Of a stretch of 64,000 nucleotides of DNA, positions 13,042 to 26,800 are shown piece after piece. The notes below the pieces were generated by a model. That model had not been told where the DNA came from and searched no databases. It saw nothing but the letters and a program-made list of their open reading frames with translations. The DNA comes from Xestospongia muta. Its lineage: Eukaryota; Porifera; Demospongiae; Haplosclerida; Petrosiidae. Made by a program: the position numbers and the translations under genes. The DNA lies in assembly GCA_963693285.1 (NCBI GenBank), contig OY848923.1:7588451-7652450 (forward strand), in the 5' to 3' direction. How positions within the stretch are numbered: the stretch's first letter is position 1; every line of letters begins with the position of its first letter.

Positions 13042-13318
13042 TTATTGATTAGCTGCTTCACAAGCATCAATCCAGTCACTGTATACATCAGCTGGTTCTG
13101 ATAGATCTATAGAAGGAAAAAAGATTGGTGGCTTAAAATAGAATGGATAAAGATAAAGGAATATAAATGGTCCATATGTTACATGTAACTATAAATAGTA
13201 ACATATGATTCTATTTTTAGAATTTTACTGTGATGACATAATATTCATAGCATAGCTATTATTACTTACAGTTGATAGTAGTTTGGAAATCTTCAGAACA
13301 AACTTGACATACTATAAG
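13042..13318 (-). pseudogene. Partial ELOF1 duplicate (3' half only)
   Basis: A copy of the last exon of ELOF1 (13042-13106, reading [21 protein letters not shown] then TAA with the split Tyr) and of most of the middle exon (13270-13318, [15 protein letters not shown]) with a normal splice donor. Similarity stops abruptly at 13318, inside the middle exon. The first exon with the start codon and the first zinc-binding Cys pair is absent. It arose with the duplication of kinase gene C/D, because the same order (kinase, spacer, ELOF1 3' end) is found intact at 17,080-17,985. Only a Val to Ala change is seen in the last exon, so it is young. Confidence 0.9.
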
Positions 13319-13715
13319 TAATCATAAACCTTATATATATATATTGTCGTACTTTTTTTTATTGACAAAATGAAAGCCCAATAGCAATTACCAGTAAAGG
13401 GCACAAACTGAATAGAACAATAATTAATAATATAGAATTAAGGTATTAAAGTACAGGATATAGTATCATAAATAATACTGAGATAGAATAAGTGACTGAT
13501 TGTATATGATAGGTATTAGTGTGATAAGTGATAGTGAATTGATAACTTAAATCAGTATGCTCAGGATAATAATAATAATTATAAATTGTAGCATGTTAAA
13601 TGTGAACTACTTATATAAAATACGGTAGAGACATAATGGACAATACCCGGGCGTATTTCACAATATTTGTCCGGGCCCTGGGGGAAAGTCTGCATTCCAA
13701 CACAGTACAAATAGT
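13319..13715. other. Spacer between the ELOF1 fragment and gene D
   Basis: AT-rich, no gene seen; it should contain the promoter of gene D. A GC-rich patch 'gtccgggccctgggggaaag' at about 13669-13688 resembles the one upstream of gene C. Confidence 0.4.
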
Positions 13716-16700
13716 ATGGCTTGTCTTCAACTCGAACGCTTTGATCTTTCTGGCTTAGAGGAGACAGGAAAAGAGTTAGGAAAGGGATCTTATGGAAAAG
13801 TAGTAGAAATGAAATTACGAGATGGTAAAATAGTAGCTGGAAAGAAGTTCCACTGTGCCTTCTTTGAACAAGGTAATGCTTCAGGTCAGGACAAGCCAAT
13901 GAAAGAGAAATTTGAGCAAGAATGTAAGAGGTATGTGCGTTGTTAATAATTTCATCACTTTACAATGTATTATCATGTCATATATTGTTTTTATTAGTAA
14001 TTATATATATATAAATAATAACAAGATATAGTACACATCCAACAGCTAGCAACATGGAAGGCCAGGATTGCCTGTCTACTAGCTAGCAAAGTTTCAAATA
14101 CCCACCTTACTAATTTTTAGCCTGGGATGTCTTTAATTTTGGTGTCATTCTATTTAAATAACACTGTTATGTTATCAAAAACAAGAAAATATCAAACCTA
14201 AGAAGACACGTGATGATAATGCAATAATTCTCTTCTTGTGCAAATTACTTCAAAAACTGTTTGGATGTTAAAGGTTAAATATAACTATGATCATAGGTCT
14301 TGATCAGTGTAATATAACTGCTATATAAGTATTCTGTACTACAGTGATTATCAATTCATGGGGCTGCTTGTGGTATGATAACCATACCAGCTACATCAGC
14401 TTTGGGTTTATAAGCTCCACCAATTTACCACATATATGATAACGAAGGTGTGTTTAAAAAGGCTTATTATGTGAACAAAATTGAATTTCCCAGCAATAGG
14501 CACAAAGTAGTACAGTACAACTTTGTGCCTATTGCTGGGAAGTTCAGTTTTTATAGTACTACTATACTTATTACAAGAGTGGGTGTATTGAGAATAAAGA
14601 GGATTAATCCTAATATTAATGATGAAGATGTCGACGTAGATATTTGTTGCAATATTTCACAATGTGTTAATTTGGTAGAACAGATTCCCTCCTTCTTTTT
14701 AACAGACTGGTCTATGAGTATATGTTGTGGTGAAAAGTCCCTTTTACTGTCTGACATCCACAACTTCATCTTATATTTATGTATAATTATATTAACTATC
14801 TAATATTATACTGTCAAATATTTAGATCAGAAACTCTTTTTATGTGGATTATTATGTGCAATTGTATAGAAAAGTCCTCATGTCAAATACATGTGTGTGT
14901 TGGAAACATTATAAAAGCTTGTGCTATGATTTATTTTTCATATCATGGTTATGAATAAACTTTTCATATCATTGTTATGATTAAACTTTTAATGTGATCA
15001 TGTAATTGTTGTGGCGTTTATTACTAATACATCGTATATAAATTTCCTAAAAATACATGGTACAAAATGAGATAAAAATTTATAACTGTATTTATAGTAT
15101 AAACCATTTTATTTACATAAAAATGAATGTATTCAATGCATTTATCCTGTGATTATATCTTTCTTAATAGGATGAGTACACTTTGTCACGAAAATCTTGT
15201 CCAGTTTCTTGGAATCCACTATATGTCAGGCTCTGATCTTCCCATCCTAGTAATGGAATGTCTACCGATGTCACTGACAAATTATCTGGAGAGTAAAGAG
15301 ATGATACCTAATCACATTAAGAACTCAATATTATATGATGTATCTGAAGGTCTACAATATCTACACACACAACGCCCACCTATAATTCATCGTGATCTTA
15401 CTGCTAACAATGTTCTCCTTACATCAGAAAAGAGAGCTAAAATAGCTGATTTTGGAGTATCTCGATACTTTAAGGTTGAATCAGAGAGAGATTACGTAAG
15501 GCTGACCACTTGTCCTGGTACACTAGTATATATGCCACCAGAGTCATTAACATCTGACAACATGTACAGAGAAACACGTGAAAACTTTGACAAATTAGAT
15601 GCATTCTCATTTGGTGCTCTCATACTTCATGTCTACACGCAAGAATGGCCAAAACCAACTGCAGCTTTTGATCATAATAACAAACCAAAGACAGAGGTAG
15701 AAAGACGACAACACTTGCTGGACAAAGTGGATAGTGCTATTTTAAAAAAGCTAGCCACTCAATGTCTTAATAATCAACCTCAGTCTAGACCACACACATT
15801 GGAAATTCGTCAAAAAATCGAACAACTTATAAGCAGTACTAACAAGATACTCAGGTGAACGACTTTACAGTTGAATCTAACTAGGAAATGACGTGTCTAC
15901 TGTAGAGTACTGTACTCCAGCATATAGTTTTATCATAAACTCACTGCATAGAGTATAATGTCAAAATGAAGAGCATTTATAGGTAGTAAAAACTTGAAAC
16001 CTATTGCCTTATAATTATAATTTCTCAGAATAGTATAATTATATTCATTGGAATATGGACATTGGATATATCCTGTTTTTTACCTTTGTGCTTTTAAACT
16101 TATTTCTCTTTTATTTTCAGATCTCAGTATGAAGAAATAGAATGTTCACTAGAGAACCAAGTCATAATGTACATAATATGATCTATTATATATTGTTCCA
16201 CTGTATATTATAATACTGAAACACATCTAATTTGTCTTTCTCTTTTTCTTTAGTTGTTATGAGGATTTTGAAATCATATGGCTTGATGCTGACCTTTTTC
16301 CAGACTATACAAAGATAAAGAAGAGCATAAGTAAGTCTAAAGGCAGTACTAAGAGAAAACGTATACTTGAAGATGTCACAAAAAGACTAGCTATTGGTGA
16401 ACATCCACGTGCTTTAATGGAAGAAATAACTAACCTTTCTCACAACAAACGTTCTGTTTTAGTATATATTCATAATAAGACATGTTATACAATTGAGACT
16501 TCCAGGTTTGTAATCTTTGGAGTGCAAGAAAAACGCACTGTCAACACAATTTCACCTAAGACCAAGCAAGGCTATAATTATGAGAAATCATTAGTTTCTT
16601 TAAAAGGTTGTGCTGGAATACAGACATTTGCAGTCAAACTTTCTGAGACCACTCAGCTATGCTTTCTTGTTGCCTTTAGAAATTCTACGATTCAGATCAG

Positions 16701-17079
16701 AAGACAATCTCGTAACAAAGTTGCCCTGCTTCTTATTAAAGATCGCAATATCACACCAGATGTACGTTATTTTGAAAGGATAATGAAAAATGAGGATCCA
16801 AACCCAGACCTTCCTGGTTGCTATCCAGGTGGTCAATGTGACTGCACATTCAAAGCAACAATTGCTAGTGAACAACCTGTATTTCAAATGGAATTTGAGA
16901 ATATTGTGATTCATATTTCAATGACCACTTACTATGAATCTGAAGTTAATGTGATTATATCTACTAAGACAGGAATTGAAGGAACATCTTATGCAATACC
17001 CAATGGAGTAGGAATGGTTCGTGAAATATGTAATGAAGAAGAAGCAGAGAATAAGACATATAACTGTCAAATTATATAA
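13716..17079 (+). CDS. Kinase array gene D: complete kinase + unassigned domain + CaaX, ~574 aa
   Basis: Exons 13716-13930, 15171-15854 and 16254-17079 join in phase 2. The N-lobe reads GKGSYGKV and VAGKK; the C-lobe has HRDLTANNVLL, DFG and MPPES. The kinase exon ends four codons earlier than in A, at a gtgaac donor; read-through meets TGA at 15858. The last exon carries the CYEDFEIIWLDADLF start, the KRKR linker, the shared domain (QGYNYEKS, GCAGIQTFAVKLSE, NPDLPGCYPGG) and ends YNCQII, again a CaaX form. It faces ELOF1 tail to tail across 359 bp. This is probably the copy nearest the ancestral position, since ELOF1 beside it is whole. Confidence 0.87.
14104..14546. repeat. Intronic repeat in gene D ending in a 26-bp-arm hairpin
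   Basis: The block matches NIPBL intron DNA at 32018-32436 almost base for base. It ends in a near-perfect inverted repeat: left arm 14483-14508 (tcccagcaataggcacaaag), short spacer, right arm to about 14546 (ctttgtgcctattgctggga). The NIPBL copy stops at the centre of this hairpin. Confidence 0.75.
16121..16181 (+). other. Alternative terminal exon of gene D
   Basis: It opens after ttattttcag, continues the kinase exon in phase 2 with the tail SQYEEIECSLENQV and ends in TGA. It is very close to the gene A version; most differences from gene C are non-synonymous, so selection on the peptide is not shown. Confidence 0.45.
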
Positions 17080-17438
17080 CTTTTGTGTGAAAGAAAGAAC
17101 ACAGTAATTTACAGTAACAATTTCCAATCGTTATAATTAGTAAACATAAAATGTAGTCAATCATACTGAAAATGATGCACAAAGAACTCACACAATGAGA
17201 ACATAAACCTGATCCCATGAAGTTTACATACCAAGTAAAATGTGCCTCAACAAACTAAAGAACTTCTGCATCAATTATAGCTAATGTACTGATACGTAAC
17301 TAGGTAACTACGTTGAGAACAGGGAGACGCTATATTATTTTATTACAGAAGACATAATAAATTATAGTTGCGTAATTATAGTACAAAGTGGGTGTGGTAA
17401 TGAGGTTATAAAATCAATCAATATTAAAATTAAGTTAA
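17080..17438. other. Convergent 3' spacer, gene D / ELOF1
   Basis: No gene seen. Its distal part is repeated downstream of gene C (12,900-13,041). Confidence 0.5.
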
Positions 17439-17985
17439 TTATTGATTAGCTGCTTCACAAGCATCAATCCAATCACTGTATACATCAACTGGTTCTGATA
17501 GATCTATAGAAGGAAAAAAGATCGGTGGCTCAAAATAGAATGGATAAAGATAAAAGCATATAAATGGTCCATATGTTACATGTAACTATAAATAGTAACA
17601 TATGATTCTATTTTTAGAATTTTATTGTGATGACATAATATTTATAGCATAGCTATCATGTGGTATCAATCCTTAAATAACTCTCTAACTTACAGTTGAT
17701 AGTTGTTTGGAAATCTTCAGAACAAACTTGACATACTATAAGACCAGTATTATGTACTTTATCCCTATAACAACAAATAAAATGAATCATAATTCATTGC
17801 CAGACTATAGTATATAGTATATCTCTTATAATACTAAACTAAATAGTATATCTCTTATACTGAACTTACATTTTAACTTCACATGACTTTTCATGGTTAC
17901 AGAATGGACATGTAAATTGAGAGTCCAGTGATCCAGTCATTTTCTTCTTTGTTGGTGCCTTTCTTTTTGACTTTCTTCGCCCCAT
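17439..17985 (-). CDS. ELOF1: Transcription elongation factor 1 homolog (Elf1/ELOF1), 83 aa
   Basis: Exons 17870-17985, 17694-17764 and 17439-17503 (minus strand) give exactly 83 residues, the usual length of animal ELOF1. The product starts [18 protein letters not shown], has the two zinc-binding pairs CPFC and CQVC, and ends in the hallmark [16 protein letters not shown]1 rides with RNA polymerase II and supports elongation and transcription-coupled repair (known for the family). Introns are 105 and 190 nt. The ATG lies only 75 bp after the stop of WDR18 on the same strand; an AG sits nine bases before the ATG (aaaatag), so a 5' UTR intron reaching into or past WDR18 is possible. Its 3' two exons are duplicated at 13042-13318. 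Confidence 0.97.
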
Positions 17986-18060
17986 GACGAGGAACTATTT
18001 TAACCCTTTAATAACTACAACAATAATAATAATTATGACCATGAATCTCATTATGTGATA

Positions 18061-20597
<2,537 letters not shown>

Positions 20598-20858
20598 AGC
20601 TACTTGCTGATACAACCACGTGGGTAGGTTATGTCCACGTGGGTGGAACAAGCGTTAATAATCCGGAGATATCTTTGAAGAATACGGAAATAGGGGCGGG
20701 CTTTATATAAGTTGTAAGAGGCTGTCTCTAGACTTAATAGAACAACTGAAAAAGGTTCTTGTTTGAGGAAAACTGACAGAGAAATCGTGTTTCCTCTTAT
20801 ACAAGATTTGCTTATAAGTATACTGCAATCTATAGGAGTAAATGGGCTTTAATTAGAA
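20598..20858. promoter_or_regulatory. Bidirectional promoter WDR18 / NIPBL with paired CACGTG boxes
   Basis: 261 bp separate two divergent start codons. Two ccacgtgggt copies (CACGTG at 20617-20622 and 20636-20641) lie just upstream of the WDR18 start; CACGTG is the core of the Myc/Max and USF E-box. Promoter function is inferred. Confidence 0.6.
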
Positions 20859-23800
20859 ATGCATAGTAACTCCATCTCTGCAGCTAACAAGGATTACTAT
20901 CCTTCTTTGGCTGGTGTAGGTCTGCTGGCAGACAGTAAGTTAATAATACAAGACTTCATTAATGTCTTATTTTTATTATTGCTAATTTTTTGTTATTTTT
21001 GTTTTGTTTTTTCTAGTACTTCCAGATTTACCGTTGCCAACTTATCTCCCTACTCCATTGGAAGCCACTGTCATAGGTCAGGGAGAGTTGAGGAATGAAA
21101 GCAGAAGATTATTGAACAGTACAGACCCTCAATTGTACACGCAGATTACAAAGGCACTCTCTTCAGTGGACACCAGCTTTCTGTAAAGAAATATGTACTA
21201 CACACACATTATACATGTATATATATTATTAACATACTATGCCACAAGTTTACTATAACGTTTTCTAAATATATTTTAGTTATAATAACAGTCTTTGCAT
21301 TAATAACAGTTATTCTTGTAATAATTGATACTTATACCCATTTATCATATGGGGCTCAGTTCATTTACACATACATACTTATACCCATTTATCATATGGG
21401 TCTCAGTTCATTTACACATACATACTTATACCCATTTATCATATGGGGTTCAATTCATTTACACATACATACTTATACCCATTTATCATATGGGGCTCAA
21501 TTCATTTACATATACATACTTATACCCATTTATCATATGGGGTTCAGTTCATTTACACATACATACTTATACCCATTTATCATATGGGGCTCAGTTCATT
21601 TACACATACTATTATCTCACTTAGTAAACTCAAAGTTACCCCACCCAAACAAGGCTATCGCCCTGATGTCACCTCACCTGTATTAATAAAGAACCTTTTA
21701 AAGACTGGCTTACCACATCCTAAAATACACATACAAAAAGTTGATATCAGTAAGAAATTAACCTTAATAACGATAGACCATCATATAGTTAGTTGTATGA
21801 TCATATACGTAATATCTGTTCTGTATATTGTAGATCAGTATAATGCTACTCCTAAAAAGGAGAGTTCATTTCAATTCCTACCTGAGTCATCTCCATTTGG
21901 TCAGCAAGGTAAAGTTATAATAAATAGTTCTATGGATGGATGAATGGATGCATGGATTGTGGAAGGATGGATGAATGGATGAAATGACTGATCAACATTG
22001 CTGTTTGTCGTTATAATTTTCAGATATTTCATTTTACTCATCTCCCTCAACTAATGAGAAAAAGCCGAGTAGTTCTGTTCGATCTGTACTTCGTGAGATA
22101 TCAGGCACAACCACTTTAGGTACAAAAAGACCACGAGAATTATCTCCAAGCTCTGGTGGACCCTTGAAGAAGAAACAGCGCAAAAGAAAATCTAAATCAG
22201 ACTCATTAATTGTATCAATTAAGAAAAAATTGATTACTCCACCCTCTAAACCTCCAAAATCTTCAAGTAAAAAAGGTAGCAAACGAAGGCTATCGTCTAA
22301 AGGTAAGATCAATGAATATCATTGAATACATGTACATGTACATATAGAGACATATATATATATATCTTGGGTAGGGGTGTGTGAGGTTTTCTCTTGTACA
22401 TAGGTTCTTCTGATAGTGATATTCATTCTAATACAATGACTGTCAGTATTCCTAGGAGAAAACTCTCTGGCCCTAATCCTCCTTCTCTCTTATCTCCGTA
22501 CACTCCGTCATATCCCCACCAGCATGATCCAAGGTATGTATCCACCATTGAGAGGTCTGGTCTCCATGGTTACGGTTACCCCAATAGATCATTTAGTGGT
22601 GGTAATGTTAATAGTGATAGATCAATACATAGTGGATTTGTTATGGATCCTAATGCTGAGGATCAAATAGTACCTCATAAGAAAGAAAAAAAGAAAAAGA
22701 AACATAAACATCATCATCATCATCAAGGTCAGTCTAGTAGAAGTGTTAAATAGTTGTCATAACACTCATTGATATCTATTCACATTAATTCATCATATAG
22801 TACAGTACATATACACTGTTCTCTCATTTCAGATCCATCTCACTTAATTCATGTTCAAAGATTCACACAAATCATTGAGAGTATTTTAGAATATATTGAT
22901 CATACTGACTCAGGTAATGCTCTGTTACTGATCATGTCACATGACATATCTCTATCAGATGACCTTCTCAGTAAACACTCTATATCACAATTATTATCAG
23001 AGACAGTGAGACTTAAACAACTTGGATATTTACACGAGGTACTACAATATATATATATATAGTATTATATTACTGGTCTATTTAGGTTCATACTGATATA
23101 CTAGTAAAAGTGATATCTGTTATGGACAAGCATGTACTTGATACAGCGTCTTTACTGATGTCAGCTGTATCTGTAAGTTGAAATGGATGGATGGATGATT
23201 AAATGGATGTATAGATAAATTGATAGACAATTGAATAGACGGATGGATGGACAGGTAGAATGACGAGGTATAGCACTCTTTTTTTCTTATTTTTAGGATG
23301 AGATGGATCCTAAGGCGTGGCGTGAATTAGCCAGAGAACGCATCCTTCGTTCTCTTGATGCTGGTCTTGTTATTCTACATATTACAACAGCTCCTCGTAT
23401 CCCCTCCCACGTCCAATTAGAAGAATCAATTGATCAACTTATCTCACATACAAAATATCATTTGGAAAACAATATCTATCCCGAATTTGATCCAGTTTAT
23501 CGTACTGAAACTAAAGGTTATATATAATACTGTATTGTCAATAATACTGCATTACATTAAATGTAGTAAATCTTATGTATTCTATTGTGAATAGTTGTTG
23601 CAGTATTGTGTTGTTACAATGTACTTTGGTTTGTCTCATGTTGTTTGCTTGGTTGTAGCAACTAGTCCGTGGTAGTATAGTGGTGAGTATTCCTGCTTGT
23701 CACGCAGGAGACCGGGGTTCGATTCCCCGCCACGGAGATTTTTTTGGTTAATCATGTTGCTATGAGGTTCACATTATGAAGAAATTTATAACCAAAGTTT

Positions 23801-26800
23801 AATTTTAATCATAATTTTTGGTGTAATTATACATCTGATTACTAGACTTTTAGCACTGATGGCGTAATTTGATTATCCAGTTTCTTTTATGCTATGTTCT
23901 GTAGAGAGTGGTGCATTACCACGGCAGAAACGTCGCTATACATCTAGTACTACTAACAAGGCCATAATGGCTGTTTATCATCGTATGGTTGAAGTAATAG
24001 ATACACTATCACAACTGTTACAGACTCAATCATTAACTGATATCACTATATTAAAGGTAACTAGGACAATAATAAATACATTATATATTATTACAATTAA
24101 TGGTATTTTTATACAAATTATTAACCTATTTTAGTAAATTATTTGTCCATATTGAAATTATAATAATAAATAATGTTCAATATCTAGAGTTGTCTGAACA
24201 ACCACCACCTTATTGACTCTATACTATGATGTTCATTTTATAATAGTCTAGTTTATAATGATTCTATTGATGTTGTGATGTTCTTCTATAGTTATCTGGT
24301 TTAGGGGTCTTTCCTTTCTTTGTTGAAAACGTTAGTACTTTACAACTTAGTGCACTGAAGTTAGTTCGGACCGTAAGTTGTAATAACTTCCACACAACAT
24401 TGATGATATTTTTATTTAGATATTTTCACGTTATGAGAAACACAGAGAACTAATTTTAGAAGACATCTTTGCTTCTTTAGCAAGGCTTCCAACCACAAAA
24501 AGAAACCTAAGGAGTTTTAGGTGGGTTTTGATGCTTCCACTATTGTTAGCCATTGGTTATCAGCAATCCGTGGTAGTATAGTGGTGAGTATCCCTGCCTG
24601 TCACGCAGGAGACCGGGGTTCGATTCCCCGCCACGGAGTTTTTCTTTTTGCTTATACATTTGTTGTCTTTTTCTCCTTTTGCTATGGGTATTAATAACAT
24701 GCAGTACTTTTTATGTTATTATTTTACTTTTAATGAAGTATATGTGGACAGTTGCGTTGTTTAATTTCAGATTATCCAATGGTCAGAGTATCCAAATGGT
24801 TACTGCTCTTATATTACAGTTGGTTCAATGTATGGTACTGGTACCCAATACAGAGACTAAAACCAATACCAGTCCTGAGAATGAGACCAATACAAACAAG
24901 TCAAAGGTTGGTAACGAAATATTATTTATTTCTACATCCACAATACTCAGGTTGATATTGCTGTTGATGTATCTATGATAAGTAGCTATGAACTAGCTTT
25001 GAGAACTGGCTCAAACTTCCTCTCAACTTTCTTAAAAAAGTAAATAACTTTATATCCATATTATTAATTGTACACGTACATTGTATCTCTCTTTAGATGT
25101 TGTAGTGGTAAGGAAGAGGACGATTTCCGACCTCTGTTTGATAACTTTGTTCAGGATCTATTGACCACACTTAGCCTACCAGAATGGCCTTCATCTGAAG
25201 TGCTCCTGACACTCCTGGGTGTACTTCTGGTAAGAAATACTTTATTTATAAAAAACTTTATTTTACTATTGTATAGGTCCAAGCTTTTAGTAATCGTAGT
25301 AATGAGCAACAATTGAGGTTAACATCATTGGATCATTTAGGGGTTATTGCTGCCAGACTAAGGAAGGATGCTATCTCGTCTGTTAAAGAAAACCATGAAG
25401 AACTCATTGATATTTTATCAGAAGTAATGTACTATGATTTATGTATTTATTTTGTGTATCTCTCAGGTAATGCAGAATAAACTTGATAATATCTCTCCTC
25501 TTCCCTCTCCAACTGAACTAGACAAGATGGTACATTAATCTATTGTTTCCATTGTATGCACTATTGTCTACTGTAGGATGCTTTCTCTGAGAATGCTCGT
25601 CATTTAAGAAAGACTCTGATTGCTTTTCTTACTAGTCGTAGTAAAGCTGATCCATCTTATGCAGTAAGTTTTCCCTCCCTCCCTCTCTCTGTTTCTCTCT
25701 CTCTCTCTCTCTCTCTCTTACACACACACACTCACACACACAATAATCAGCATCTCTTTTCTCACAGTATGCTAAAGATTTCTATCTGGGTCAATGGCTA
25801 CGTGAGAACCAGGTTGAACTGGAGAAAACACTTCAATCTACAACTGCCTCATCTCCTGATTGTTTACCTGATTCACTGATGTTTGATGATATTACAAATG
25901 AAAATAGAACAGTATTAGATCCTACAACTCAAGCAGTACATCATGCTGAACTAACTAAAGATTTTCTAGTATCACTATTACAACCTATGTCATCTTCAAA
26001 AGTAGGGTCAGTCTACATACACATGTACTATAACATGTTTTATATTATACTACTTTGTATAGATCATTAGGTGGTATCCTTGATGACAGAAAAGCTGCAC
26101 TAGTAACACGATACTTGGCATCTGAAAGAACACTAAGTAAAAGCTTTGATATATACCTCCAACATGTAAGCTATAACATACTGAGTACAGTATAGTTAAT
26201 GTAATATAGTGTAATATAGTGTAGTATAATGTAATATAATCTAATATAGTATAATATAGTGTGGTATAATGTAATATAGTGTAATATAATGTAATATAAT
26301 GTAATATAGTATAATATAGTATAATGTAATGTAATATAGTCCAATATAATGTAATCTACTGTAATATACTACAGATATAACTTGTGTGTGTTATTTTTAT
26401 TGTTTTTAGCTGCTTAGAGTGTTAAATGAACCAGCAGTACATGTCAGAACCAGAGCCATGAAGGCCTTGTCTACTATAGTTGCTGCTGACCCTAATATTC
26501 TCTCCAGGGTAATTACAATATCATTTAAATTGATTTTATTTTTCTCTCTAGCCTGAGTTGCAGCGAGCTGTTCATTATCGGTTCTCTGACTCCTCAACAT
26601 TAATGCGTGAAGCTGCTGTGGATTTAGTGGGTCGGTTTGTATTGATCCAACCTGATCTGACTCCACAATACTATCAAATGTTATTAGAGAGAATATTGGT
26701 ATTGAATTAGTGATATAATAATGACAATTTATTATATTCTGTTGTTTAGGATACTGGGGTTAGTGTACGTAAGAGAGTTATTAAAATATTAAAAGATATT

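Noticed and set aside
13042..13318. Second functional ELOF1 gene
   Set aside because: No first exon or start codon upstream; similarity stops inside exon 2.
20598..20651. Upstream WDR18 start giving FHPRGHNLP
   Set aside because: It would need a TTG start; this stretch holds the two CACGTG boxes and is more likely 5' UTR.
21325..21686. Regular ~47-bp repeats resembling a CRISPR array, with overlapping open frames
   Set aside because: Copies are contiguous with no unique spacers, inside an intron of a eukaryotic gene.
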